Shown here one piece after another: positions 10,262-22,703 of a stretch of 64,000 bases of DNA. Source of the stretch: Acorus gramineus. Taxonomy: Eukaryota > Streptophyta > Magnoliopsida > Acorales > Acoraceae. The first letter of the stretch is position 1, and each line of letters opens with the position of its first letter. Under the pieces are notes generated by a model that worked only from the letters and a program-made list of their open reading frames with translations, did not search any database and was not told the DNA's origin. The DNA lies in the NCBI GenBank assembly GCA_030737835.1, contig JAUJYN010000064.1:62001-126000 (forward strand). The letters are read 5' to 3'. The position numbers and the translations under genes were made by a program.

Positions 10262-10835
10262 CTACTAATCACTATATCTATTAAATCAGCTTCCTTCTTG
10301 ATCAATGATTAAAACTGAGTAATCGTTCAGGGGTATATGATACTTCAAAAGCAGAACAGAAATTTTAAATGGAATAGGTATCCAAACCTAAAACAGTTCG
10401 ACATATAACATGTTCTAATGCAGTGTAACCTATTGGACAATTCAGTCTACTTATCAAGTGACAAGAATTTCATATTGCACTCCCTTCTAGTCTAATTGTT
10501 CTAAAAAACTAAACTAGATGTTCTCAATTCCAGTATAACTTATTATTCGGTCATGGACAGCTCTACAACAATGTCCAACATTTGAATTAAACAACCAATC
10601 AAAATGTCTATGTGCATGAGTTGTGCACAATTAAATTCATGATGTATAATAACAGAAGCTAGAGTATGAAGTTGACAGAATATCCCAAGCACAAAGCACA
10701 GAAAAAGGATGAATGCAATTCAAAATATGAGACAATTCCATATAAAATATTAAAGACATATGAACAAAGAGGTCTTCACTGTAGTTAAACAAGTAGATAA
10801 ATGGATTGCATGGATAGTTAGGTAAATGTACACTG

Positions 10836-13800
10836 TTATGAGGACTTACAAGGGCCAACACCTGCTGATAAGCTTCGGACAGCAACCTTGATTGCACCTA
10901 CAGCTCCAAGTTGTCTCATTTGTGGGCTCAGTCCTTGCCCCTCAGTCTTTGAACTCTCATGTATCTGAACCCCAACATAAAATGCAACCTAGATAAAAAT
11001 ATTTTCAGGATTAGAAGACCTACCTTTATGATTAGTACCTTCCATTAGAGTACCTTACTCAATGAAGTTAAACAGGATATCGGTGTCCAGATCAATGTTC
11101 AACCTCACAAAAACGCTTAAAAATGGCAAGATTCATTTTCCACATTTAGTATTTACTTTTACTCACATTTATGTCTTAAAAGGAGTGATATGGTATATTT
11201 CAAATAATCAATTTATTATTTCAATATTAAATATATGCTTGCCTTTAAGAGATTTAAGTATATCATTAAGCAACTAAGTTGATTTTGAATTTTATTAATT
11301 CCATTTAAATTCAAGTCATTCTTGGGTTTTAGCAGTTTGAGGTTGTCATTCAGTAGATACCACCATTACCAAAAAAAGGCTAATAACATGACAGAATGAG
11401 AATCACAAATATTGTGATCTAGAAAGACATGAAAAGTACAGGCTAATATATTAACTAATCTTCTATATTATGAATAATTGATAGTTTATAAAATCTCCTA
11501 TAAACTAAAGCCTCCAATCCTTTTCTCCAGGCCATCATTGTTATCATAGCAACATGGACCCAACGTGGATGGCCTAAAAATAGGCTCACAGCTTATCCTC
11601 CGAGTTCCCTGGTGTTCAGCATGCGCCAGATATGATACATCCACACTGCAGAATTTTGTACTTCATAGAGAAGCTTATCAAATCATAATGTAGTTAAATA
11701 CCTGACCAGAACTCAAAATGTGACGAGACGAGAGAATCAGTACATTTCAAGATAAATATAATATGCAACCAAATTAGTTAAAACAGTAAGAAAAAGAAAA
11801 TGTCAGTTAAGACCTACAATCAGATTTTTCCACCCCAAATCTTCTAATTTGTTTTGATGGACACTTCAATCTTATATTAAAATGGTTTCATCAGTTCTTT
11901 AGACTAATCCTTCATCACCCATAAAGTTCACTCATCATTAATCTCTACTTGGCATGACTACTGCAATCATCTTCTCGTTCCAAAGTGCAAATTATCATCA
12001 ACTGAATCTCAAATAAACAACTATAATCATTAAATTTTGTTACCCCAAATACCACTCAAAATTAGTGGAAACTCCAATCATTTTGATTTTGTCACCGTCA
12101 TTAATGTGGCAAGACAGATCCCTAGTTGGTGAGAGCCAACCTTCTCCTCAAAAACAAAAAAAGACAGATCCCTATATAGTCTTCTTCATTTATAAACAAT
12201 TGTACTTGTATGAGGAGAAAATAAGGGTGGACAAAAAATGAAAAGTATTTCTTATTAAACAATGTCAAATGGACATTTAAGCTTTTTATGTGACACAATA
12301 AAGATTAACAAATTATGTGTTGGCATCAGACATGTCCAACATGTCAAGATGGTTCTCCCAAGAAGACCATTATAATGGAGACTGTCATACACCAACATTT
12401 ATCTATTTTCTTATGTATATTTATAATGAAAAGCACCAAATAATGTAATATCCAAAAGTATATCAAGTTTATTTTATCACATCTGAAACATGTACAGAAG
12501 GTATAGATGATGTAAAGAAACCTTGCCACGTGCATTCCGCACAGGTGATATGTGAAGAAAATTCCAAAATGAACTTCCATCTTTCCTGAATACAAGCATG
12601 CAAAGCAACAAAAGGAAAGGTTCATGCAAAATTATGTGTAAAAAAATTGAAATCCCGATAAACTATGAGGAAAAAAACACAATCTCTTAAAAAACACCTA
12701 ATGCATATTACGCATTACAAAACAAAAGTGAACCTGTAATTTAGAATACGCACTGAGAAAGCACGCTCTTTTTTAATGTTATCTCTTATCTGCAGAATAA
12801 TAAATAAAGATAGTAGCGAGTTATCAAATAAAATCGTGATGAGTAGATTCAACCAAAAATGAAAATATTTTAGAAATCATAGATAAATGCAACTAATTAC
12901 CTCACACAAAGTCCCAATATCAGTATCCGGTCCACTTAAGAATCTGCAATTGCGTCCCAAAACTTCATTCCTAGTATACCCTTGGAAGGAAACAAAAGGA
13001 ATTATTTCGTTGGTAGAAATTTCACATGCTTTACAGTACAACATATGCTGTTGGTATAAGTTATTTTATAAACAGGTAACACACAAGAAATTCCCGTACT
13101 GTCATAGTGAATCCTAAAGACAAAACTTAAATGATATGGCCTGTTTGTTATCTTATAATACAGTAAGGTTACCTGTGAAAGTTAGGAATCCTTCACTCAC
13201 GTAAACTATGGGCATGTCATTTAACTGGGGATCAGTTCTGCAATTCATTGTAAGACATCTTGATAAGATTGCAAGGAGTATAAATATGTTAAATTTGAAA
13301 AACAGCAGATTGTCCATGATCAACGAGGAAACAAGAAATTATTAAACTCACAATACAAAGCTTTGTTTGATTCTACCAAGAGATATAGTTAATGATGTGC
13401 CAAGAGGAACAATTCCGACCAAGCTGCTGCATTTTTTCCTAGTTACATGTCTCCCTGCTACCTTGCTATACCGAATCAGAGCAGATAACAAGTCGTTAAT
13501 GGCAGAAGCCGCTTTTTGTTTATCCTCCTCAGTTGCCTCACATAAGTCTTCAGAACCCAACCCTGTAACAACACACAGGTAAAACACATATGTGAGATCT
13601 TCAATTGAAAAAAAAATGAATACTTAAATGAGAAGAAGAACTAATTCTCAGGCATCAAGGAAAAACAATCATATACTAATAAATCCCTGCAAGAAACAAA
13701 TGAATCATCCATAAATACTTTAAGAAAACCAACCAGGAGATGAAAATTCAGATATGCGCTCAAATTCTGAGAAGCAAAATAATAATTTATTGGTTAATGG

Positions 13801-15001
13801 CTACAAAAAAAAAAGGGACAAAAAAACTTTGAACAGTTGGTTGAAAAATTAAAACAGCCTAGCAGTAAACAGAGCAGCACAGATTGAATAGAAAAATATC
13901 ATTATGGAAAAACCAAATTGGGGAATTCAAGCATTATATCAACCAGCCACAATTTTGAAGAAACAAAAAAAACTTTCATCTGATATATGAAACTGAAAGG
14001 ATGACAATCAGGAGATCAACGAAAAATGAGAAACATATGATTATTACATTATGTAAATGGAAGAAACAGTTACAGCTTACAAGATGAAGTGAGTAATCTA
14101 ATCATAACTTCATTCAGTTTGTTAGACTGACTACATTCAATCAACATTTATTAGAACTAGAAACAGAAACAAGAGATTCAAAAAAACAGCCAACAGAAAA
14201 CTAATAAAATCAGTTAAACCCAACCAATTCAATTACTACTACAACTAAAAAGAAACATTAGTCTGAATGAAGGAATACAAAATCTATCAAAATCATCACA
14301 ATTCACAACATTCTTTCAAATTCAGCAAAAGTCCAAAGACAAAACAAAACATCAGAAAAAACCAGACCTTTATCGTCCGAATCAAGAAACATCCGATCGC
14401 CCCCCAATTCCCCGATCATCTCCAACAAGACCTCCCTCCGGCACGACCCACAACACTTCTCCCCGGAAGACCTCCTCCTCGTCCCCCTCCCCTTCCTCGA
14501 CATCGGCACCTGCACCGCCACGAAATGCACCACCTTCCCGTCCTCCTCCCCAAAAACCGGGCACAGATGAAACCAAACCTCATACGGCGTCCCGTCCTTC
14601 CTATAATTCAAAAGCCCAATCTGCACCGTCCGCTCCTCCCTGATCGCCTCCCGAATCGCCGCCACGGACCGCCGGTTGGTCTTCGGACCCTGGAAAACCC
14701 TCCCGTTCTTCCCGAGAACCTCCGCCTCGGCGTACCCCGTCAGGCCGAGGAAACCCCGGCTCGCGAAGACGATCGGGTGACCGGGGATTGACGGATCGGT
14801 GATCAAGAAGCAGCCGGAGAGCTCGTCGAGGGCGTCGCGGAACCACTGCGAGTACCGGTCGGACATCGAACGGTCGATCAGACGGTCCAGGCGGGACTTG
14901 GACGACTCCATCAAAGGGTTTCGATCGAAGGCGTGAGCCTCGCACGTGCCGCTACTCATGCAGATCTGTGTGTGCGCGTTTTTCATGAGAGAAGGAAACA
15001 T
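10836..15001 (-). CDS. TLP1: Protein TWIN LOV 1 / PAS-LOV blue-light receptor
   Basis: A complete seven-exon gene coding for 420 residues; Arabidopsis TLP1/PLP has about 400. Exons, in order: 15,001-14,368; 13,562-13,352; 13,237-13,173; 12,980-12,901; 12,789-12,734; 12,585-12,522; 10,988-10,836. All introns are GT-AG and phases match. Residues about 45-166 form a PAS domain whose LOV signature reads GKNGRVFQGP, with Gly100 where a photoactive LOV has Cys. Residues about 262-380 form a true LOV domain: GRNCRFLSGP, with Cys315 as the FMN-adduct cysteine, ILNYR and the VGVQ glutamine. LOV domains bind FMN and form a light-driven cysteinyl adduct. In Arabidopsis this protein interacts with ascorbate-synthesis GDP-galactose phosphorylases (VTC2/VTC5) and BLH10 in a light-dependent way, so it is probably a soluble regulator. 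The start could also be the Met at residue 6. Exon 1 is GC-rich, unlike the AT-rich surroundings. Confidence 0.95.
10989..12521 (-). other. TLP1 intron 6 (1.5 kb)
   Basis: The longest intron of TLP1, with GTTTCTTT at the donor and TTTTTATCTAG at the acceptor. AT-rich with no recognisable coding or transposon ends. Confidence 0.8.
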
Positions 15002-16032
15002 TATACGGTGGGGGGTCCTTTTGTGATGTCTTTATTGTATGTTGTTTGTTTTGGAAGGTGGGATGAAGATTGGGGATGAGAGGGAATTCAATCACTGTCA
15101 GATTTTGGCATTATCCAAAGAGAGCACGCGGAAATTAAAAACCGTTGAAAGAGGATAAGGTTGATGAGAGGGAGCTAGACTAGAGCTGGATATTAAATTA
15201 TGTTTGGCAACAGATTGATTTAATAAATTTATTCAAAATAATACGGCCACTTGTAACGGCCAGTTCATGTTGGGAAGTCCCACGTGGTTTTGACATGTAT
15301 AATTTTTTACATATGTTATTTTCTAGATATTATAGAAAATAAAATTGTTCATTTATTTTATGAAAAAAAATATAAATAACTCTATGTAAATTGCTTAAAA
15401 TTCATATAATCCTTTAATTTTTCTTAAAGTCCATATAACTCCTTATAATGCAAGTTCATGTATAAAAAGAAGAAAAAAAATTATGTTATTAATATTAGAT
15501 AATATGCGGCATTTACAAAGATTCATGTATTTATTGAAAAACAATTAATCTAGATTGTTAAATAAAATTATGAAAAAATTTCTTTATATAAATCTAAATA
15601 TAGTCATCTTCATTAATTATCTGTCTCTCGAGGCCCTAAAAAAAAATTTTAAATTCAATTGATCAGATCCCCCAACCAATTTTATTATAGTCCACATTAA
15701 ATTAAATCCAGGGATGTGAGCACTGGCCAAAGGGACTTAAAAAATCGTATTAAAAAAAAAATGAATTACACGCATCACCGAGATGTGTGTGTGTGTGGTA
15801 AGGAAGAGACAATGCGTGAAATACCGACACTGCGGGGCCCTTTAGGGACAGGTGACAGCAGCAGTTGAACCGGTAGGGGTCGCGACTTGCGGACAGAAAA
15901 TAACAATATAAACAGGAGAAGAGATGTGCACTTACTTGTACCACTACGTGGATTTTTTGGATCTCGTGTGTTTAAAAACACACAATAAAGAACAAGAGGT
16001 AGAAGCCCCAATCTCTCAAGCTATCCTCGAGA
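15002..16032. other. TLP1 upstream region and AT-rich spacer
   Basis: No supported gene. The first few hundred bases upstream of the TLP1 start would hold its promoter and 5' leader; I see no clear TATA box near the start. From about 15,250 the sequence is AT-rich. A more GC-balanced stretch at 15,775-16,030 contains a TG microsatellite (15,785-15,797) and no recognisable frame. Confidence 0.5.
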
Positions 16033-16040
16033 GTCGTGAT

Positions 16041-17093
16041 TAGGTCTGTCAACAGGTCGGATCCGAACTGAATCGGGATAGATCCAGACCCGACCCGTGG
16101 AAGGTCTCGTTGAACCCGGGTTCAACTCAGGACCTAACGGATCCTTGAAAATTTGCACCCGGACCTGTCGGACCCGGATCAGACCCAGACCCGATGGCGT
16201 TTGTGACGGTTCTGTATTTGCTTTTATTTAGTCAATTTTGACATTTTGTCAATATAGGATTTGTTTTCATATTTTAATTCATTATTTATACTATTTAATT
16301 TTGAAGCGTGTACTAATTGATAAAAAAATATAAAAACTAGGCAAACCATAAGCTGAATAATGGATGATTTGAACCGTTGGTTTTCAAACTATGTGAAAAA
16401 ATAAATTTCAGAACTCAAGTTAAAAATTAGCAAAATTCAAAAAAGGGCTTGTATTCAAAGAAACTTAACAAATTTGAAGATTTAAAAAGATTTCTGTAAT
16501 ATTTTAAATTTTCTAAACCTCATACAATTGCCTAACCCAACCCTGTATGAATTAGATTAGAAGAAAATTGAGATTGTACGAGACTTAAGTGTATTCTTCT
16601 CCTGCATTAATGAATGTACATATTTTGTCAAATAACACATATAATTTCATTTTTTACAAAATTATATCTCAAAAAATAAAAAAAATAATTGTAAAGACTG
16701 TATAAAATATAAACCAACTTTTAATTCACTTTCTCAATCTTTCAAAATTGGAAGGTCACATCCATAATTACACAGAAAGCCAGTGGTTGTCGCGCGTGTT
16801 GAAAGGAGAAAAAAAAAAACAAAAATAGACGGGCAAGAGTCCGATACTTGGTAAATGAGATATAAAATTATGGGTCAACTAATATTAATAATCTAATAAC
16901 ATATGGACTTATACATAAAACAGTTGGGTCTTGGGTCCATAGGATCGGATCGGGTGGACCCGGACCTGACCCGTTTGTATGATCGGGTCCACTGAGTCGG
17001 TTCCATATCGGGTCGGGTATATTACACATATAATTGAGTCTGGGTTGGGTCGGGTCCGGGTCTGGGTCTGGACCCAAACCATTGAGAGGCCTA
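16041..17093. mobile_element. Non-autonomous hAT-type element with GGGTC-rich ends
   Basis: Ends are TAGGTCTGTCAA and, in reverse, TAGGCCTCTCAA, flanked by a perfect 8-bp duplication GTCGTGAT (16,033-16,040 and 17,094-17,101). An 8-bp duplication with short imperfect inverted ends is the hAT signature. Subterminal regions on both sides (about 16,050-16,200 and 16,925-17,075) are dense in GGGTC and GACCC motifs, likely transposase-binding repeats. The middle is AT-rich without a coding frame, so the element depends on a transposase elsewhere. Confidence 0.85.
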
Positions 17094-17779
17094 GTCGTGA
17101 TCTTTGACCAGCTAGTTTTTGTCGACTATTTTTTTTGGTATTATGGTAGTAAGTAGATGATGCAGATATCATAGCTGCAAGTTACATGAATACACGAGAT
17201 CAAATGGACTAGAAAAGAAGAAGATATCATGATTGTTTGGGAAGACCGTAACTTCAGAATACCAAAACTTTCAAATCGTAGATCAGAATTGCTATTTATA
17301 TTTATCCACGTGTTCGTTTCGACGAGCCCTACTGGCGTTTCAGAGCGATCTAAGATCATCTTGGAGGTCAAATCGATGGTTGAAAGTTATTTTTACTATT
17401 ATTAGTAATTTTCAAGTTGGTTAAGATTCTTTTCTATTTTTAGGATCTGAATTTGAATTCGAATTCGGGATTTAGTTAGGATTAGGGATTTGAGAGATTT
17501 AGAGATTTGTTGAGATCCTAATTTGTTAAGATTCATTGCTCTATAAATATACTTTGTGATAAATTTCGTTTTTTTATATTTTTCTTATCGTTTTATTATT
17601 CCGTGTGAAATATGAAATACATAGAAGTTCTTGAATCAACTGATGCAGTTGACGAACTTTTTTTGTTGTGTTTTTTCTTAGGGGTCAAATGAAAGTTTTG
17701 AATTTGTCTTCTCGCTCTCTCTCTCCAAAGGAGGTTTTAGGCAAGACAACATAGTTGAAAAGGTGATTGAAGTGAGCGT

Positions 17780-18440
17780 GGACGGATTTAGTCATCTAGT
17801 TAAACTGTTTCAATAAATACATTCAAATAAGTCCCTATAAAAAAAAATCTGATTTAGTTTTTTTTATGATAAAAATGCAACTGCCTTTTCCTGAAAATTC
17901 TCTTACTGACTTATACTCACCAACGATAAAAAAAAAGGGGGGGGAATCGATATAACTCCTGAAAACTTATGAAAATTGAAAAAAGTCCTTGTAAAATCAG
18001 TAAATTCTCTTAAAATCAACCACAAATCTGGTTAATGTATTATAGTAATTTATTAAGGAAATTTTAAAAGGGTATTACAGTAATTCATCATTTATGGTTA
18101 GAATTAGCTAAGATCTGGTTAGTTTTGGTTATGGTATGGGCTAAAATAAATATTGTCTAATAAGATAGGGACCTGAGGGGATTTATTGAATTTATAGGAA
18201 TATTTTCCTATTTTCATTAGTTTCTAGAAAGCTATATCGATTTTTCAAAAATAAGGGGTGAGAGCATTCTGGTAACTTTTAATATGTAGTTGGATAACCA
18301 TATACCTGGTTAGTTGGGAAGACGTTAGGGAGTGAAACAATATTTTTTAGTAACATAGGGACCTGTGATGATTTTTTAATTTACAGGGACTAAAACAGAT
18401 TTATCTAACTTTCTAAGGAGTTATATTGATTTTTCCTTTC
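17780..18440. repeat. Dispersed AT-rich repeat with internal inverted arms
   Basis: Shares several blocks with 51,300-51,670, for example AAATAAGTCC, AATCTGATTTAG and TACTCACCAA followed by an A-run. Part of one copy is inverted relative to the other. Within this copy, 17,946-18,030 and about 18,165-18,245 are inverted versions of each other (ATCGATATAACT against AGCTATATCGAT). Probably an old MITE family; its ends were not resolved. Confidence 0.5.
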
Positions 18441-18490
18441 ATTGAATTGTTATATATATATGTGTGTGTATGTATTATATATATATATAT

Positions 18491-18914
18491 AGGGGGCCGA
18501 TGGGGTGCGGCCGTGCGCACGGTGCACCCCATCGTGCGCCCCATCGTAGGACCGTGCGATCGCTGGCCGTGCGATCGCACGGTCCACGTTTTAAAAAAAA
18601 AAACAAAAAAAAGACTTATCTCAAAACGAAACCCATCTCTCTCTGTCTCTCAGTCTCTCATCTCTCTCTCTCTCTCTCTCTCTCATCGAAACCCATCTCT
18701 CTCAGTCTCTCTCTCTCTCTCTCTCTCTTACTGCGACCCCGTCGACGACGACCGCGACCCCCGTCGATGACTGCTTTTGGTGGGTTTTTTTTTTGTTTTG
18801 TTTTTTTTTTTTAAACGTGGACCGTGCGATCGCACGACCAGCGATCGCACGGTCCTACGATGGGGCGCACGATGGGGTGCACCGTGCGCACGGCCGCACC
18901 CCATCGGTCCCCTA
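18491..18914. mobile_element. GC-rich inverted-repeat element inserted in a TA microsatellite
   Basis: Long inverted ends of about 105-110 bp (18,492-18,600 and about 18,808-18,914) start GGGG(G/A)CCGATGGGGTGCGG and contain short CCGTGCGATCGC subrepeats. Outside both ends is a TA repeat, so the target was a TA run, as in rice Micron-type MITEs. Between the arms lie A/T runs and CT repeats plus a short CG-rich piece. Frames reading across it are low-complexity and not genes. Confidence 0.75.
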
Positions 18915-18999
18915 TATATATATATGTATATATATATATAATATTTTTTTACATACATACCCCTCATATAGTCTCATTCTATGGAACTGCCCATGAATC

Positions 19000-19765
19000 T
19001 CTTACAACTTGTTCATCGATGGGAGATGACAAGACAATACTTTCTATTTTGACGACCTGTGTGAGATGACGAAACAGAGCATCAAAGATTGGAACGAGCA
19101 TAGCGGGATTATTAAACATTCAAATCAGCACGGAGATCTGGATAATAAAGGAGTAATAGGAGGCGAGGACGCCAGTTTTTTGTGCGGGGTAGAAACCTTT
19201 TTATACTAAATTTTGTGCTTTTTATCCACTCCCTCTATTTTTTGTTCTACTTTTTTACTCATTTTCCTTTATTCTCTTCCAAATACAAACATTGTCTATT
19301 TTGACATTTCTTATTGAAATAGATGTGACTTCATTGCTCTTCAAAAAACTTGTTCATTGGTGCCCCTTTGCTATTCACATTTTTTCAACCCAGATTCAAC
19401 CATGGCTAATAACTTAACCACAGTGCATGTAAGTACATGTCTCCTTCTCAAAATACAGCTTCTCATATATTAATTACCATTAAATCAAATCTGTCATTTC
19501 TTACCAAAAAATCTTCCCTCTCATTTTTCAGACTTCGAACTTCTCTGAGATCTTTTGCTTCCAAGTTGTTTTTATATTTCAATCATATTCCCTCATCCAT
19601 TTAATCAAGTAGTAGGAGATCTATGATGTCCGTGTAGTTTTACCTGTTATTTGATAAGTTTTACTTGATGGACACTATGTTCAATTGGAAACTTATGCTC
19701 TAAAATCACTTGATGCTAACAGAGACACCAATATTTATAAGAACCTCATGTTTACTTTCACTATA
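19000..19765. other. Spacer without recognised genes
   Basis: AT-rich, no supported frame, RNA gene or repeat boundary seen. Confidence 0.5.
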
Positions 19766-20166
19766 CACTACGAAAAAAAATGGAATAGTGGATTAAAGTT
19801 CTCACTGCAACAAATTGAGGTATCAGCTACGAACTTTTCTTTGCAAAATAGAATTTCCTAGCTAACGGTGACTTATCTTTCTTGATGAAATTTTACCTGT
19901 GAAAATTATCTTTCATTACAAAAAGTATGACTTTTCCCTGTGAGATTTAAATTTGATAGCAAATTATATGACTTTTGACTGCGAAATTGCATTTTGTAGT
20001 AAAAGATATGACTTTTATCTATGAAAATTAAATTTCATAACAAATTATGTGATTTTTGACTGCGAAATAGCAACGAAATTATTTCGTCGAGAAAAACATT
20101 TTACTACAAAACGATAGGTTTTTGCAACAAAATAATTTGCTGCTAATACCCCAATTTGTTGTAGTG
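19766..20166. mobile_element. Small CACTA-ended MITE (401 bp)
   Basis: Starts CACTACGAAAAAAAA and ends TTTGTTGTAGTG, so both ends begin CACTAC when read inward. A flanking TA on each side (TATA before, TATG after) leaves the duplication uncertain: two bases, or three with a mismatch. The interior has repeats of ATGACTTTT(G/A/T)(A/T)CTG spaced about 60 bases apart. No coding frame. Confidence 0.6.
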
Positions 20167-21549
20167 TATGTGTTGAACTTGATATGATATTAATTGATCA
20201 TAAGCTTCATAGATGGAAGCTAGAAAAGAAACTGAATTTCTGTTTAGAGTTGCCTTTCATTTAGTAAATAGGGGAAGGAAATTTTACAGTTCAGTAATTA
20301 TGTCCTTCCTTCGTACATGAGCATACATACTTTCAAGTTTCAATGACATGCACAAAAACTTTGTCCCAACCGAAAGCTTACCAAACATACGCTTACCGTA
20401 CCATGGTTATTTCAACTTTTTGTTGTCAAAACACAATGGTCAGAATGTCAACAACATTGTCACATTGTATCATACTCAACTAGTACACTCATGTAATGCC
20501 TCACCACAAAAAATTAACCGCAACATGAGGCATATCAAAAAGAAAAAGAAAAACAAAAAAGGAAAACAGTTCTTCAAACCAGTGTTCAGAAATGCGCCCC
20601 GTGCGGTCGCATGCGGTTCGGTCACTTGACCGAACTGCCTGGGGCATTAGGCGGCATTATGCGGGTCGGGCCCGCATATGCGGCCCGATCCCGCTTAAGC
20701 GGGCGCACAAGGGTGGATTTTTTAAACGGGTCAACCCGTTTAGCATTACAAAAAAAAAAAGAAACAAAATGTCAAAATCCCTCGATGAATCCTGCCCTAA
20801 CTTTTCTTCTTCTTCTTCCTTGAGACTTCTTTAACGCCAATTGTCAAATTCGATCATCTTCTTCAAGACTTCTTCTTCTTCGAGACTTCTACCTTCAAGC
20901 CTTCAACGCCAATCATCTTCTTCAACGACTCCTCCGGCGGTCCGGCCTCCTTCACGCAGCGAGCCAACAACTCCTTTGGTGGTTCGGCCTCCTTCACGCG
21001 GTGATTCGGTGATCTAATGTCACGCCCCGGGCATCCCCGAGACGCGGCAAGTGTATATAAAATATCAGAATCTACACAGGAGGTCAATAATATATCATAC
21101 ACAAGCAATCATGACACACAGATAATAAAAGCAGGGCTGACATGATATATACACCAAATGCGGAAGCTAAGACTGAATCTGTAATTAAAACACACTACAG
21201 ATTCCATGCATAATCACATGTCCTGTGAGAGCCAATATACATACAAAGACATCCAAATACAACACAAACGCGTGCCCAAGCACGGAAAATAATACATACA
21301 AGCTCAAGGGATGCTGATAGTCTCTGCAACTCGCGGGACGTGGCGCTACTCCGCTACTGATGAAATCCCTCGGGGAGCTCCTCCTCCAGATCCGACTCAG
21401 ATGACACTGTAGAAAAATATTGTGCGAGGGGTGAGCCACACGCTCAGTGAACGGCACAACCCATGCATCACAGACAATATTGACCACAACCAGATAATCC
21501 TTAACATCCACAATCACATTACCATAGCCACAAATAACCACAATTCCTC

Positions 21550-21905
21550 AAACTAGTGGGTCGCTTCCGCCAACCCACTACACCCTCACCCTCACCCTCA
21601 ATGGGTGACATAGGATATTGGGACTAACTACACATAACCAGCGGGTCGCTTTAGCCAACCCGCTACACCCTCACCCTCACCCTCAATGGGTGACCAAGGA
21701 TATTGGGACTTACAATCCAGTGGGTCGCCACATCGCCGGCCCACCATACCCTCACCCTCACCCTCACCCTCAATAGGTGACCTAGGATGTTGGGACTTAA
21801 CGGGCAGATAATCATCCATACACAATCCTGTGGGTCGTCGCATCGCCGGCCCACCATACCCTCACCCTCACCTCTCAACAGGTGACTTAGGATCTTGGGA
21901 CTGAC
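21550..21905 (-). repeat. Four tandem G-rich modules in solo LTR
   Basis: Units of about 80-110 bp, each with a pair of small inverted motifs around GGGTGAGGGTGAGGGT and the phrase GTCCCAA(T/G)ATCCT. One unit (C-rich strand at 21,749-21,769) has four GGG runs with three-base TGA loops, a canonical G-quadruplex motif. Element A has two such units per LTR, element B three. Confidence 0.8.
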
Positions 21906-22667
21906 TAGGCTGTTGGTCACCCTTGGTCCACCGATAGTCTCTCCTCACTCCGTAGGTCGTTTGGCCACTCCCATGTTCAGCACAGTCCTTCTACCAAATC
22001 AGGAGGTGCCTACTACTGGGAGCCCCTGCACGGGACAACCTGTCTAACGCTGAGGTAGTCTCTACACGGATCCAACGAAGGGAACAGAACAGCCTATCCA
22101 TCGCATATGATCCACTCGGATCCGCAGACAACACGTCATAACAACACTAATGTTCTGAATTCCTCAGAACCCACCAGGGCGCATAACTAAGATGCGGGGA
22201 ACATGCATAAGGTTATAACAGGGTGGAATATTGTTGGGAGAAAGAAACTCGGGAGGGCAGCGTGAGTTCCCGTTATAGGACACCCCGACAACCAAACAAG
22301 GAACACGGTGTACCCTAACCCGGGTCTCACCGCTGTCCTCGCAAGGCCCCTCCCCTATAATATTCACTATAACATGCAATTTAACATTTACTAGCATTTA
22401 ATTTAATAAATAAACTAGTAGGGCACATGCATCGGTCGGGCTTCCTAGCATGGAACCAGGGGACATGCTGCATGGCTCATACACATATCCTATGGGTGCA
22501 AGTCCCTAACATGCAAAGTCTAGGGTAACATGCATTCTACAATTAAATCATGCTCGCATGATATACATATTACACATGCCAATATCTATCCATGGTGCCC
22601 CAGGAGAGGTCGGTATACGCCCAAGTGCGTATAACACCTCTCTACTGGGTTGGATTGTCCCACTCAC

Positions 22668-22703
22668 CGAAGTCCGGGTCGTCGCGTGACCGTCCGTCAA
22701 GAT
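22668..22703 (-). other. 36-nt mini-exon-like block in solo LTR
   Basis: Preceded on the minus strand by TGTCTTGCAG and followed by GTGAGTGGGACAA. About a quarter of its bases differ from the block in element A, yet length and both splice sites are unchanged. Confidence 0.6.

Noticed and set aside
10637-10897. 86-codon minus-strand frame overlapping the last TLP1 exon
   Set aside because: It is in a different frame from the TLP1 exon, whose coding phase and similarity are clear; the rest is AT-rich non-coding sequence.
18426-18814. Frames across the CT-rich centre of the TA-inserted element
   Set aside because: Serine/leucine low-complexity from CT microsatellites, mirrored by the inverted arms.
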